Assembly: GCA_964654825.1 (NCBI GenBank)
Contig: CAZZKG010000104.1
Location: 1 to 8,692 of the forward strand
Length of the DNA stretch: 8,692 bases
DNA from: CAZZKG01 sp964654825
Lineage (GTDB): Bacteria > Gemmatimonadota > CAZMKB01
Reading direction: 5' to 3'
Positions within the stretch are counted from its first letter, which is position 1. Every line of letters begins with the position of its first letter. Shown here one piece after another: positions 1-7,853 of the stretch. The position numbers and the translations under genes are program-made. The notes below the pieces were generated by a model, which saw nothing but the letters and a program-made list of their open reading frames with translations, was not told the DNA's origin and did no database searches.

Positions 1-1511
1 ACGAGCGAGGCGTCATATCCCTCCCCTGTTATCTCCTCAGCCGTTTTATTTTTCTCGATGTAGGCGGTCAGGATCGCATCGAGCGTGTCGTAAGGGGGCA
101 GCGAATCCTGATCCGTCTGGTCCGGTTTGAGCTCCGCGCTGGGAGGTTTTTTGATGATCGAATCGGGGATGACCGGTCCGTGGAGACTGTTTATGATGCG
201 GGCAATCTCATACACCATCGTCTTCGGGACATCCGATAGGATCGCGAGGCCGCCCGAGAGATCACCGTAGAGGGTGCAGTACCCCGTCGCGATCTCGGAC
301 TTGTTGCCGGTAGAGAGTACCAGGTAGCCGTATTTGTTCGAGAGTGCCATCAGGACATTCCCCCTGATCCGCGCCTGGATGTTCTCTTCGGTGACATCCT
401 CCGGGAGATCCTTGAACACGGCGGAGAGTTCGTCGAGATAGGTCTGATAGATGCGATCGATCGGTATCTCGATCAGCCTGGTGCCGAGGTTCCGGGCGAG
501 ATCACGGGAATCCCTCAGGCTTCCGACCGAGGAGAACCTCGACGGCATTGTCACTACGAGTACGTTTTCGGAACCGACCGCGAACCGGGCGATTGCGGCG
601 GTCACCGCAGAATCGATGCCCCCGGAGAGACCGATCACGACCTTACGGAAACCGCACTTCGCGAGATAATCCCGAAGCCCGAGGTTGAGAGCTTCGTAGT
701 CCCACCGGATCCCGTCCTCGTCGAAACCGTCGTTTCCAGCCGTGAGCTCACTATCATCGACAAGGAGAAAATCCTCACAGAAAGCCTTCCCCTTCCCCAC
801 GAGAGTCCCGTCACGGCCGAAAACCAGGCTGTTCCCTGCAAAAATGAGCTCATCGTTTCCGCCGACCTGGTTCACGTGGATGATGGGAACCGAATATTTC
901 TTCGCGAGGCAGGAGAGCATATTGTACCGGAGCCTCTCTTTCCCCCTCGCATACGGTGACGCCGAGATATTGACGATTATATCCGCTTCCTGAGAGACGA
1001 GTTTCTCGATGGGGTTGGTGTGGTAGAGAGGTCTCGGCCAGAAATCTTCGTCATTCCAGGCATCTTCGCAGATTGACAGGCCAACCCTTTTCCCTCCCGT
1101 CTCGACGATGAGACCGCCGGCGGAAGGCTCGAAGTACCGGTTCTCATCGAACACGTCATACGTGGGAAGGAGGCACTTTCTCGAAATGACCGAGACCCGG
1201 GACCGATCGATGAATGCCGCACCGTTGTACAGGAGCTTCCCTACACCACTCTCGTTGGGCTCCAGACAACCAACGACAGCAGTGACACTCTTAACCTGTC
1301 GAGCGACCCTGTCCAGAGTCCGACCGGCGGCTTCGATAAAATCCGGGCGAAGGAGAAGATCACGGGGAGGATAGCCGGTGACGGCGAGTTCGGGAAAAAT
1401 CGCGAGGCGAGCACCCTCATCCTTCGCCTTCCCTGCGGACTCGACAATCGCCCGTGCATTCCCGTCGAAGTCACCTACCGTGGTGTTGATCTGACAGAGG
1501 GCTATTTTCAT
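1..1511 (-). CDS. nadE: Glutamine-dependent NAD+ synthetase, C-terminus cut by window edge
   Basis: Makes NAD+ from deamido-NAD+ using ATP, with ammonia released from glutamine; last step of NAD biosynthesis, cytosolic. About 503 codons are visible, running off base 1 without a stop, so roughly the last tens of residues are missing. Residues 1-270 form a nitrilase-type glutaminase with a visible triad: Glu41 (FPELAVTGYP), Lys112 (SRKCLLPTYDVFDE) and Cys148 (LSICEDAW). The synthetase domain follows, with the ATP-pyrophosphatase loop SGGIDS near residue 295 and the family motif TGNKSEIATGYCTLYGD further on. Family identity is firm. The ATG at 1511-1509 overlaps the iorB stop in ATGA and has no clear ribosome binding site of its own, so translation probably depends on ribosomes finishing iorB. 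Linkage of this housekeeping gene to iorAB is unusual but no sequence defect is visible. Confidence 0.95.
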   Translation of the reverse strand, partial: MKIALCQINTTVGDFDGNARAIVESAGKAKDEGARLAIFPELAVTGYPPRDLLLRPDFIEAAGRTLDRVARQVKSVTAVVGCLEPNESGVGKLLYNGAAFIDRSRVSVISRKCLLPTYDVFDENRYFEPSAGGLIVETGGKRVGLSICEDAWNDEDFWPRPLYHTNPIEKLVSQEADIIVNISASPYARGKERLRYNMLSCLAKKYSVPIIHVNQVGGNDELIFAGNSLVFGRDGTLVGKGKAFCEDFLLVDDSELTAGNDGFDEDGIRWDYEALNLGLRDYLAKCGFRKVVIGLSGGIDSAVTAAIARFAVGSENVLVVTMPSRFSSVGSLRDSRDLARNLGTRLIEIPIDRIYQTYLDELSAVFKDLPEDVTEENIQARIRGNVLMALSNKYGYLVLSTGNKSEIATGYCTLYGDLSGGLAILSDVPKTMVYEIARIINSLHGPVIPDSIIKKPPSAELKPDQTDQDSLPPYDTLDAILTAYIEKNKTAEEITGEGYDASL

Positions 1512-2101
1512 GTCGACTGTCTGAGAGCGGACACACCCAGCTCGAAAGCCGTCAGGTTGAGTTTGTGGAGCCCGGCCGGCAGCGATCGGGTGATTGCCGT
1601 CTTCCAGACATCCTCTTTTATATCCAGAAAGCGTGAGAGAGCACCGAGAATGGCCACGTTGAACGCCCTGCGGGAACCGGCTTTCTCTGCGATCTCCCTG
1701 GCACAGATGACGTAGGACTCGTACCCATTATCCTTCAGAATATCTTCGATACGCTCGGGGTACGGGATCTTCTCACCGATGTATCTCGTCGGAATAATCT
1801 CCTCGTTGTTGATGAAAACCACACCACCCGGCTTCAGGTAATAGGAGTACCGCAGACCCTCGAGTTTCTCGAGAGCGATCAAATAATCGACTCTACCAAC
1901 CGGTGACAGAGGGGAATACACCTTCTTCCCGAACCTGACATGACTTAAGACGGTACCGCCTCGCTGGGCGACACCGTGCACCTCAGTCTTCTTCACATCA
2001 AGGCCGGATGTCATGGCGGCGAGAGAAAGGATCTCAGATGAGAGCACCACTCCCTGCCCCCCGACTCCCGCGAACAGTATCGAAACAGTGCTGTCGTTCA
2101 C
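1508..2101 (-). CDS. iorB: Indolepyruvate:ferredoxin oxidoreductase, beta subunit
   Basis: Small subunit of the two-subunit enzyme that oxidatively decarboxylates aryl pyruvates (indolepyruvate, phenylpyruvate, hydroxyphenylpyruvate) to aryl-acetyl-CoA while reducing ferredoxin. It is 197 residues, normal for the family, which matches the gamma domain of pyruvate:ferredoxin oxidoreductase. The N-terminus shows the glycine-rich FAGVGGQGVV motif (about residues 10-19) and then TEVHGVAQRGG (about 39-49), both hallmarks of this subunit. The start is GTG at 2101-2099, directly after the iorA TAA, preceded by AGGAAAGG inside the end of iorA. No alternative start fits as well. The stop (1510-1508) overlaps the nadE start by four bases. 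Paralogous 2-oxoacid oxidoreductase subunits share the GGQG fold, but the adjacent fused alpha subunit makes IorB the best call. Confidence 0.94.
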   Translation of the reverse strand: MNDSTVSILFAGVGGQGVVLSSEILSLAAMTSGLDVKKTEVHGVAQRGGTVLSHVRFGKKVYSPLSPVGRVDYLIALEKLEGLRYSYYLKPGGVVFINNEEIIPTRYIGEKIPYPERIEDILKDNGYESYVICAREIAEKAGSRRAFNVAILGALSRFLDIKEDVWKTAITRSLPAGLHKLNLTAFELGVSALRQST

Positions 2102-3874
2102 TTACCTTTCCTGTTTCCCTTCGGTTATATCCAGTACGTTGATGGCATCCTTCGGACAGATCCGGGCGCAGATACCGCAACCTACGCAGTACTCTTCCTG
2201 GATTACAGGTTTGTCACCTGTGTCAACTATTGCGGGACAGCCGATTTTGAGACAGATACCGCACGCGACGCAAAGTTCATCATCCACGAAGAAGGCCGTA
2301 TCCAGTTCCTCTTTCGCCTCAGGGAGCAGGGCGCACCGACGCCTGGCTATGATGACGGAAGGCTCATCCTGAGCCAGGTACTCCTTAAGAGAGGCAATCA
2401 TTTCGGTGACATTATACGGATCGACCGTGCGGACGAGCCTCACGCCGATGGCTCTGATCAGCTCGGTCAGATCGATTTCTTTCGCCTTCCTTCCCGAGAG
2501 TGTCCTTCCGGTACCGGCGTGATCCTGATGACCGGTCATGCCGGTCGTCCGGTTGTCACAGATGATCACGGTACCGGCCCCGCTGTTGTAAACGACGTCA
2601 ATCAGGCTGGGAATGCCGCCGTGCAAAAACGTCGAATCACCAATCACGGCAACCAGTTTGCCGGCGAGCTCCGAGCCTCTCGCGATCTCGAGACCGAAAG
2701 CGTTGCCGATACTCGCACCCATGCAGAAGATAGTGTCGAGAGCTTCGAGAGGAGGGAGAGCGCCGAGTGTGTAACAACCGATATCACCTGTCGCGGTGAG
2801 CTTGAGTTTGTTGATAGCGTAGAAAACTCCCGAATGAGGACACCCCGGACAGAGGGCCGGAGGCCGCGGAGGAACGGCGACATCAGTGGAAGGGGCCGAC
2901 GGTACATCCACACCGAGGAAAGCTTTCCGGAGCACGTCCGGTGTGAACTCCCCGATCTTCGGAAGGACGCTCTTGCCGACGACATTGTCCACACCCCAGG
3001 ACCTCATCTGCTCTTCGATGAAAGGTTCGAGCTCCTCAATGACGTAAACCTGCTCGAACAGTTTCGCGAAACCGATGATCTTTTCCTTGGGCAGAGGATT
3101 CGTCATCGTCAGTTTTAGGATACATGCGTCGGGAAAAACCTCACGGGCATACTGGTACGAGATGCCGCTGGTGATGATGCCGATGTTCCCCATCCCCTTC
3201 TCGACCCGGTTCCACTCGAACTCGTTGCTGAAGTGCTCGAGCTCGGTTATCCTCTCCTCGAGCGCTGGTCTCCTGAGCCGGGCATAGATGGGAATGACGT
3301 GACGCTGGGGGCTCAAATCCATGGGACGCAAATCCGGCTCCTGACGCTTACCGAGTGATACAAGAGCCTTGGTATGGGCGATCCGCATAGTGGTCCTGAG
3401 GATCACCGGCGTCCTGAACCTCTCGGAGATTTCCATTCCCACGCCCAGGAGATCCTTCGCTTCCTGGGGATCGGACGGTTCGAGCAGCGGTACCTTGGCG
3501 AAGCGCGCAAGGCAGCGATTGTCCTGTTCATTCTGCGAGCTGTACATCCCCGGATCGTCGGCGGAAATGATGACGAGCCCACCGTTCATCTCGCCGTACG
3601 GGATCACCATCAGCGTGTCGGCCGCGACATTTACCCCGACGTGTTTCATGGTTACAAGTGTGCGCATTCCGCCAAGAGATGCCCCTGTGCCTACATCCAG
3701 GGCCACTTTTTCGTTCGGAGCCCACTGTGAGCGGATCTCCTCATACGATTTGATGTTCTCGAGAATCTCGGTGCTGGGTGTGCCCGGATATCCAGTCGCG
3801 AAACCCACGCCGGACTCGTACGCCCCACGGGCGATGGCTTCGTTCCCCGAAAGGAATTGTGTCTTCACATTCAT
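2102..3874 (-). CDS. iorA: Indolepyruvate:ferredoxin oxidoreductase, alpha subunit
   Basis: Large catalytic subunit of IOR, carrying thiamine diphosphate and iron-sulfur clusters; uses CoA and ferredoxin, cytosolic and typically oxygen-sensitive. It is 590 residues from the chosen start. The order is an N-terminal pyrimidine-binding domain (SGNEAIARGAYE, GYPGTPSTEI), a middle domain, and a TPP-binding domain with CPGCPHSGVFYAI, TGDIGCYTLGALPPLEALD, then GDSTFLHGGIPSL and DNRTTGMTGHQD. A 2[4Fe-4S] ferredoxin tail follows: Cys535, 538, 541, 546 (CX2CX2CX4C) and Cys563, 566, 569, 573 (CX2CX2CX3C). The cluster pattern and TPP motifs are those of IorA. The frame is also open to a GTG at 3895, but the ATG at 3874 follows GAGGGGAG at 3879-3886 and begins MNVKTQFLSGNEA as expected, so it is preferred. 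The iorB start abuts its stop. The gene is intact, and no odd residues were seen. Confidence 0.96.
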   Translation of the reverse strand: MNVKTQFLSGNEAIARGAYESGVGFATGYPGTPSTEILENIKSYEEIRSQWAPNEKVALDVGTGASLGGMRTLVTMKHVGVNVAADTLMVIPYGEMNGGLVIISADDPGMYSSQNEQDNRCLARFAKVPLLEPSDPQEAKDLLGVGMEISERFRTPVILRTTMRIAHTKALVSLGKRQEPDLRPMDLSPQRHVIPIYARLRRPALEERITELEHFSNEFEWNRVEKGMGNIGIITSGISYQYAREVFPDACILKLTMTNPLPKEKIIGFAKLFEQVYVIEELEPFIEEQMRSWGVDNVVGKSVLPKIGEFTPDVLRKAFLGVDVPSAPSTDVAVPPRPPALCPGCPHSGVFYAINKLKLTATGDIGCYTLGALPPLEALDTIFCMGASIGNAFGLEIARGSELAGKLVAVIGDSTFLHGGIPSLIDVVYNSGAGTVIICDNRTTGMTGHQDHAGTGRTLSGRKAKEIDLTELIRAIGVRLVRTVDPYNVTEMIASLKEYLAQDEPSVIIARRRCALLPEAKEELDTAFFVDDELCVACGICLKIGCPAIVDTGDKPVIQEEYCVGCGICARICPKDAINVLDITEGKQER

Positions 3875-4001
3875 TGTACTCCCCTCGAGCTTCACCCGGA
3901 GAAAAGTTCAGGATGAAGATCGAACAACATTATCTCTCCAAGCACTTCCTTACTCCCCGGTGTTGTCGGTGAGACTGCCGCCGGACTTCTTCACCGGTCG
4001 G
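3875..4001 (-). other. 127-bp gap ahead of iorA, weak hairpin, no clear promoter
   Basis: This is the widest spacing inside the gene series, between the dehydrogenase stop and the iorA start. It holds the iorA ribosome binding site and a weak inverted repeat, CGGTGA at 3967-3972 with TCACCG at 3991-3996 (6-bp arms, 18-base loop). No T-run follows on the transcribed strand, so it does not look like an intrinsic terminator. No convincing -35/-10 pair was found. It could be an untranslated leader or an mRNA processing region; that is a guess. Confidence 0.35.
3879..3886 (-). promoter_or_regulatory. Ribosome binding site that sets the iorA start
   Basis: On the minus strand GAGGGGAG lies 4 bases before the ATG at 3874, with its GAGG core 8 bases away. 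The upstream in-frame GTG at 3895 has no comparable purine-rich element, so the seven-residue longer form is unlikely. Confidence 0.6.
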
Positions 4002-5024
4002 TCAGGGAATGACGATGGAGCGTATTCCCTCACCTTTTCTCAGCAACTCGAACGCTTTCTCGATATCTTCGAGCGGGAATCGATTGGTGACGAGTTCTTT
4101 GATCTTGATTTTTCCGTCCGAGGCGAGGGCGATCGCTCTCGGGTAATCAACAGGTCTGCAGCCCAGGGATCCACGGATCTCCAGCTCACGGAACATGATA
4201 CGTCCGGCGTTGAGCGCCACGTCTTTGTCGGAGTACCCGACCACCACGAATCTTCCGCCGTTACGCAGAGACCCGAACGCCTTCTTCATCACTTCCGGAA
4301 TGCCGACGACTTCGAAGGCGACGTCCACACCGCCGCCGGTCGCCTTCCGGATCGCCTTTTCCACCTTTTCTTCTTTCGAGGCGTTGATTGTGACCGAAGC
4401 CCCGAGCTCGGATGCCCAGGAAAGTTTCTTGTCGAGGATGTCCACAGCCACCACCGTTGCACCGACGGCGTTGGCGACCTGCACCACATTGAGTCCGACA
4501 CCACCACACCCGAACACGGCAACCTTGTCACCCGCTTTGACCTCACCGCGATTGACGACGGCGTGAAACGGCGTGGTGACGGCATCGGCTATGATACTCC
4601 CCTCCTCGAGCGGTATCGTCTCGGGGAAAAGGAAGATGTCCTTCGCGGGAGCCACCATGTATTCGGCGTACCCACCGTCGACGTTGTTTCCGAACATGAC
4701 ACCGTGTTCACAGATGTTCTCGCGCCCCGTCCGGCAATTTGTGCACGTGCCACACGACAGCACTGCGGGTACCAGAACCCGGTCCCCTTCCTTGAGGTTG
4801 GTCACGCCGTCGCCGATCTTACTCACGATACCTGAAGCCTCGTGCCCCAGAATGAGGGGAGGTTTCTTGAATGTCGGGACGCCGTGATCGATGTAGTGGA
4901 GGTCGGTATGGCAGACCCCGCAGGCAGCAACTTTAATGAGGACCTCTCCATGTCCCGGTTCGGGTGTGGGGACCTCCTCCATTTTGAGTTTCTGTCCGGC
5001 TCCATAGAACACTGCGGCTTTCAT
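4002..5024 (-). CDS. Zinc-dependent NAD-type alcohol dehydrogenase, possibly hydroxyacyl-CoA specific
   Basis: Medium-chain dehydrogenase/reductase of 340 residues, the family's usual length. Seen: catalytic-zinc ligands Cys38 (CGVCHTDLH) and His61-Glu62 (LGHEASG), with Asp147 (ADAVTTPFHAV) as a likely further ligand. Structural-zinc cysteines are 91, 94, 97 and 105. The nucleotide-binding loop GCGGVG is at 172-177, and Asp195 ends the second strand, which favours NAD(H) over NADP(H). Recalled similarity in the VPAVLSCGTC and ADAVTTPFHAV stretches suggests 6-hydroxycyclohex-1-ene-1-carbonyl-CoA dehydrogenase (Had/BamQ) of anaerobic benzoate degradation, and the next gene upstream is a dienoyl-CoA-hydratase-like protein, which fits. 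That substrate is inference; a generic primary or secondary alcohol is equally possible from the motifs alone. The ATG at 5024 follows AAGGGGG (5029-5035) at 4 bases. It lies 28 bp after the hydratase gene, probably in one transcript. Confidence 0.85.
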   Translation of the reverse strand: MKAAVFYGAGQKLKMEEVPTPEPGHGEVLIKVAACGVCHTDLHYIDHGVPTFKKPPLILGHEASGIVSKIGDGVTNLKEGDRVLVPAVLSCGTCTNCRTGRENICEHGVMFGNNVDGGYAEYMVAPAKDIFLFPETIPLEEGSIIADAVTTPFHAVVNRGEVKAGDKVAVFGCGGVGLNVVQVANAVGATVVAVDILDKKLSWASELGASVTINASKEEKVEKAIRKATGGGVDVAFEVVGIPEVMKKAFGSLRNGGRFVVVGYSDKDVALNAGRIMFRELEIRGSLGCRPVDYPRAIALASDGKIKIKELVTNRFPLEDIEKAFELLRKGEGIRSIVIP

Positions 5025-5052
5025 ATAGCCCCCTTCAGTTTACCTGGACCGG

Positions 5053-5823
5053 TTATCTGTCCTTCCAGTCCGGTTTTCTCTTTTCCAGAAAAGCAGTCAG
5101 TCCTTCAGCGGAATCTTCCAGTTGCATGAGTTCGCCGAGATAGAGAGATTCGGCCCTGGCAAGCGCATCATCCATTGAGATTCCGATTGAATTCAGCAGG
5201 GCCTCCCGTGTCATATGAAGCACGGGAAGACTCTTTTTCGATAGATTTTTCACGACGGCCGCGACTTCACTATCGAGATCTTCACCCTTCACCACCCTGT
5301 TGATGAGACCGAACGTCTGCGCTTCAGAGCTTTCGAACACTCTGCCGGTCAAGAGGAGTTCCTTCGCGGCTGCGAGACCGGCAAGCCTGGTGAACAGGAC
5401 CACCGCGGGTGGTGGGAACACCCCGACGGAAACCTCCGGCTGCCCGAGTGTCGCCCGCTCGGAAGCGATCACGACATCACAGGAGAGGGCGAGCTCGCAT
5501 CCTCCGCCGAGGGCGGCACCCCTTACGGCGCAGACCGACGGGAGTTTGAAATGCCACAGCAACCGTATGACCCGGTGGAAAAGCTCCAGCATGGGTCCGG
5601 CGGAGTCTCCCATGTGATCCTTGACGTCCACTCCGGCGCAGAACGCCTTCCCCTCGCCATCGAGCACGAGGACACGTGCGCCGTCGGTTTTTTCGACCTC
5701 CCCGAGAGCACAGGCCAGCTCTTCCATCATCTCCATGTTGAGGACATTGAGAGGAGGCCTGTTGAGGGTAATGCGAGCTTCGGGCGGAACCACCTTTACC
5801 TGAAGATGTTTATGATGATGCAT
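5053..5823 (-). CDS. Enoyl-CoA hydratase family, cyclohexadienoyl-CoA hydratase-like
   Basis: Crotonase-fold protein of 256 residues, probably adding water across a CoA-conjugated double bond. Oxyanion-hole segments are CAGVD (62-66) and GGG (106-108). Both crotonase glutamates are present, Glu110 in GGGCELALSCD and Glu130 in GQPEVSVGV, so hydratase chemistry is plausible. In place of the usual GAGGT after the second glutamate it has GVFPPP (134-139). Together with ARITLNRPPLNVL near the N-terminus, that recalls the cyclohexa-1,5-diene-1-carbonyl-CoA hydratase (Dch/BamR) group of anaerobic aromatic degradation, though also many unassigned enoyl-CoA hydratases. The frame extends to an ATG at 5862, but that codon lacks a ribosome binding site. 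The ATG at 5823 is 7 bases after GGGAGGG, so the shorter form is chosen; it starts with a histidine-rich MHHHKH. Family sure, substrate uncertain. Confidence 0.88.
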   Translation of the reverse strand: MHHHKHLQVKVVPPEARITLNRPPLNVLNMEMMEELACALGEVEKTDGARVLVLDGEGKAFCAGVDVKDHMGDSAGPMLELFHRVIRLLWHFKLPSVCAVRGAALGGGCELALSCDVVIASERATLGQPEVSVGVFPPPAVVLFTRLAGLAAAKELLLTGRVFESSEAQTFGLINRVVKGEDLDSEVAAVVKNLSKKSLPVLHMTREALLNSIGISMDDALARAESLYLGELMQLEDSAEGLTAFLEKRKPDWKDR

Positions 5824-5830
5824 AAGTAAT

Positions 5831-5837
5831 CCCTCCC
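5831..5837 (-). promoter_or_regulatory. Ribosome binding site that sets the hydratase start
   Basis: GGGAGGG on the minus strand, 7 bases before the ATG at 5823. The in-frame ATG at 5862 has no such element and would add 13 residues that do not resemble the family's N-terminus. Confidence 0.65.
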
Positions 5838-5869
5838 GGCTCACAGAAACGAGCCGCGACATGTGTGTT

Positions 5870-7057
5870 CTACGATTCCCTCCTGATCACCGTGGCCATG
5901 GTCACGCCACCGCCACCGCAGATACCGGCTACACCGAGTTCGCCATTGTGCTGCTTTAAGACATTGTAAAGAGTAACGATGATCCGCGCACCGCTGATCC
6001 CGGTTGGATGTCCCAGGGCTATAGCTCCGCCGTGGACATTGAGCTTCGCGCGATCCCAGCCGATGGTGCGCTCGTTAACCAGCACCTGTACGGCAAAGGC
6101 CTCGTTTACCTCGATGAAATCCATGTCACCGATTGTCATCCCGGCTGACTCCAGAACTTTCGGGATAGCGATACCCGGTCCTTCACCCATAAATTCCGGT
6201 TCGACGGCGGCCTGAGCGTAGGAAACGATTGAGAAGAGCGGCGTGAGCCCCAGCGCCTTGGCCTGCTCCCTCGTCATGAGGAAGATGGCCGTAGCGCCAT
6301 CGGACATCCCGCAGGCGTTGCCGGCGGTGACGGTCCCGTTTTTCTTGAATACTGCCGGGAGTTTGGCCATTTTCTCGGGTGTCGTGTCCGCCCTGATCGT
6401 CTCGTCCTGATCGAACAGGATGGCATCCTTCCTCTTCTGGGGCACCTCGACGGGGACGATCTCGTTCTTGAACCAGCCTTCTTCCCGAGCCTTCGCAGCT
6501 TTGATGTGACTCTCGTACGCGAACCGGTCCTGATCTTCTCTCGAAACACCGTATTTCTCCACAAGGTTCTCGGCTGTCGCGCCCATGCCCATGTTGCACA
6601 CAGGGTCAACACTGTCACTCCAGCCGTCCTCCAGCACCCTGTTCCCCATCTTGAAACCGTCCCACCTGGCATTTTTAATCAGGTAGGGAATCGTGCTCAT
6701 GCTGTCGAACCCACCGATGAGGACCGTCTGTGCTTCTCCCAATCGTATCGCCTGAGAAGCAAGGGCAAGCGCTTTCATCCCTGAGGGGCAGGCCATGTTC
6801 AATGTACACACAGGTACATCTATCCCCATACCCCCCCGAAGACTCGCGCTCCTGGCGGGATTCGGGCCGTTACCGGCCTGTCGGCAGCTTCCGAGGATCA
6901 CTTCATCCACCTCTCGAGGGTTAATGCCGGTCCTCTTGAGTGACTCTTTTATCACCACGCCGCCGAGATCATAACTCGGAACATTTTTCAGCGTACCGCC
7001 GAACCTGCCCATCGGTGTCCGTAACGCGCTTACCGCAACGACATCTTTCAACTCCAT
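5870..7057 (-). CDS. Thiolase (acetyl-CoA acetyltransferase type)
   Basis: Cleaves a 3-oxoacyl-CoA with CoA to release acetyl-CoA, or condenses two acetyl-CoA to acetoacetyl-CoA. It is 395 residues, typical length. The start MELKDVVAVSALRTPMGRFGG is the family's N-terminus. Catalytic residues are visible: nucleophile Cys90 (NMACPSGMKAL), His350 (ALGHPTGISG) and Cys380 (GICGGGGVTMA), plus the VNEAFAVQVL motif near residue 317. The ATG at 7057 follows CGAGGAG (7064-7070) at 6 bases. It lies 20 bp after the reductase gene, an arrangement like the ketothiolase/acetoacetyl-CoA reductase pairs of polyhydroxybutyrate or butyrate metabolism. No PHA synthase is in the window, and the neighbouring hydratase and dehydrogenase favour a catabolic role. 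Chain-length preference cannot be read from the sequence. Confidence 0.94.
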   Translation of the reverse strand: MELKDVVAVSALRTPMGRFGGTLKNVPSYDLGGVVIKESLKRTGINPREVDEVILGSCRQAGNGPNPARSASLRGGMGIDVPVCTLNMACPSGMKALALASQAIRLGEAQTVLIGGFDSMSTIPYLIKNARWDGFKMGNRVLEDGWSDSVDPVCNMGMGATAENLVEKYGVSREDQDRFAYESHIKAAKAREEGWFKNEIVPVEVPQKRKDAILFDQDETIRADTTPEKMAKLPAVFKKNGTVTAGNACGMSDGATAIFLMTREQAKALGLTPLFSIVSYAQAAVEPEFMGEGPGIAIPKVLESAGMTIGDMDFIEVNEAFAVQVLVNERTIGWDRAKLNVHGGAIALGHPTGISGARIIVTLYNVLKQHNGELGVAGICGGGGVTMATVIRRES

Positions 7058-7077
7058 TTCGTTCTCCTCGTTCTATC

Positions 7078-7821
7078 TCAGATGTACTGGCCTCCGTCAA
7101 CCTTGATCACTTCCCCGGTAATGTGTCGGGCATCTTCACTGACCAGGAAGGTCACTACCCGGGCCACTTCGTCGGGTTGTCCAATCCTTCCGAGTACTGT
7201 CTCATCCTCGGCTTTTTTGATGATTTCTTCGGGGAGACCCTTCATCATGTCGGTAAATATCATACCCGGTGCGACAGCGTTGACGTTTACACTGTATTTC
7301 CCGAGCTCTCTGGCGACTGTTTTTGTTAATCCGATGATGCCGGCTTTGGCGGCCGAGTAGTTGGATTGACCGAACTTGCCCCTGAGCCCGTTGATCGATG
7401 TGATATTTATGATCTTCCCGTTTTTCTGCCCTTTGAAGATCGGCGCGACAGCCCTGACAAAATTAAAATAACCTTTCAGGTTAACCGTCAGAACCTGGTC
7501 CCACTGCTCTTCGGTCATTTTCCACACGACACCGTCCCTGTTGATACCCGCGTTGTTCACGAGAATATCCACACGCCCCCACATCTCCATCACCTCATCG
7601 ATCATTTTCTGAGCATCCTGGAAACTCGCCACATCGACTTTGAGTGCCAGCCCCTTCGAACCCATCTTCTCCATTTCTTCAACCACCTTCTTCGCTTCGG
7701 TATCATGCCGCCGGTAATTGAGCGCCACCCATGCACCGTTACGCGCAAGTTCCAGAGCGATTGCTGCGCCGATACCGAGACTCCCTCCGGTTACGATTGC
7801 GACTTTGTCTTTCAGGGCCAT
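7078..7821 (-). CDS. SDR-family 3-oxoacyl/acetoacetyl-CoA reductase-like protein
   Basis: Short-chain dehydrogenase/reductase of 247 residues, close to FabG and PhaB in length. Seen: cofactor loop TGGSLGIG (11-18), NYRR at 35-38 where arginines favour NADPH, NNAG at 89-92, and the catalytic set Asn114, Ser142, Tyr155, Lys159 (FGQSNYSAAKAG). The NITSING...GKFGQSNY segment resembles acetoacetyl-CoA reductases, which would suit the thiolase 20 bp downstream, but a FabG-type or other 3-hydroxyacyl dehydrogenase role cannot be excluded. The frame is open to an ATG at 7857 that overlaps the previous stop (ATGA). The ATG at 7821 is preferred because AAGGGGAGG lies 6 bases before it and MALKDKVAIVTGG is the normal family start. 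The longer form would add a lysine-rich 12-residue leader. Confidence 0.92.
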   Translation of the reverse strand: MALKDKVAIVTGGSLGIGAAIALELARNGAWVALNYRRHDTEAKKVVEEMEKMGSKGLALKVDVASFQDAQKMIDEVMEMWGRVDILVNNAGINRDGVVWKMTEEQWDQVLTVNLKGYFNFVRAVAPIFKGQKNGKIINITSINGLRGKFGQSNYSAAKAGIIGLTKTVARELGKYSVNVNAVAPGMIFTDMMKGLPEEIIKKAEDETVLGRIGQPDEVARVVTFLVSEDARHITGEVIKVDGGQYI

Positions 7822-7827
7822 ATCAAT

Positions 7828-7836
7828 CCTCCCCTT
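7828..7836 (-). promoter_or_regulatory. Ribosome binding site that sets the SDR start
   Basis: AAGGGGAGG on the minus strand, 6 bases before the ATG at 7821; the strongest such site in the window. It argues for independent initiation at 7821 rather than only coupled initiation at the overlapping ATG at 7857. Confidence 0.65.
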
Positions 7837-7853
7837 CTCTTTCGCCTTCACAC

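Noticed and set aside
2519..3118. A 199-codon open frame on the plus strand
   Set aside because: It lies entirely antisense to the TPP-binding and middle parts of iorA. The translation is charged and motif-free.
2102..3874. Pyruvate or 2-oxoglutarate:ferredoxin oxidoreductase instead of IOR
   Set aside because: The fused alpha-TPP-ferredoxin layout with TGDIGCYTLGALPPLEALD and a two-gene organisation is specific to IorA/IorB.
3369..4835. A 488-codon open frame on the plus strand
   Set aside because: It lies antisense to iorA and the alcohol dehydrogenase, both with complete catalytic motifs, and its translation shows no recognisable domain. It is most likely a shadow frame caused by codon bias.
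5824..5862. N-terminal extension of the hydratase to the ATG at 5862
   Set aside because: No ribosome binding site there, while GGGAGGG precedes the ATG at 5823 at proper spacing.
7078..7821. Polyhydroxybutyrate synthesis operon, from the reductase plus thiolase pair
   Set aside because: No PHA synthase or phasin in the window; the neighbouring hydratase, dehydrogenase and IorAB fit catabolism better, although the pair alone cannot exclude it.
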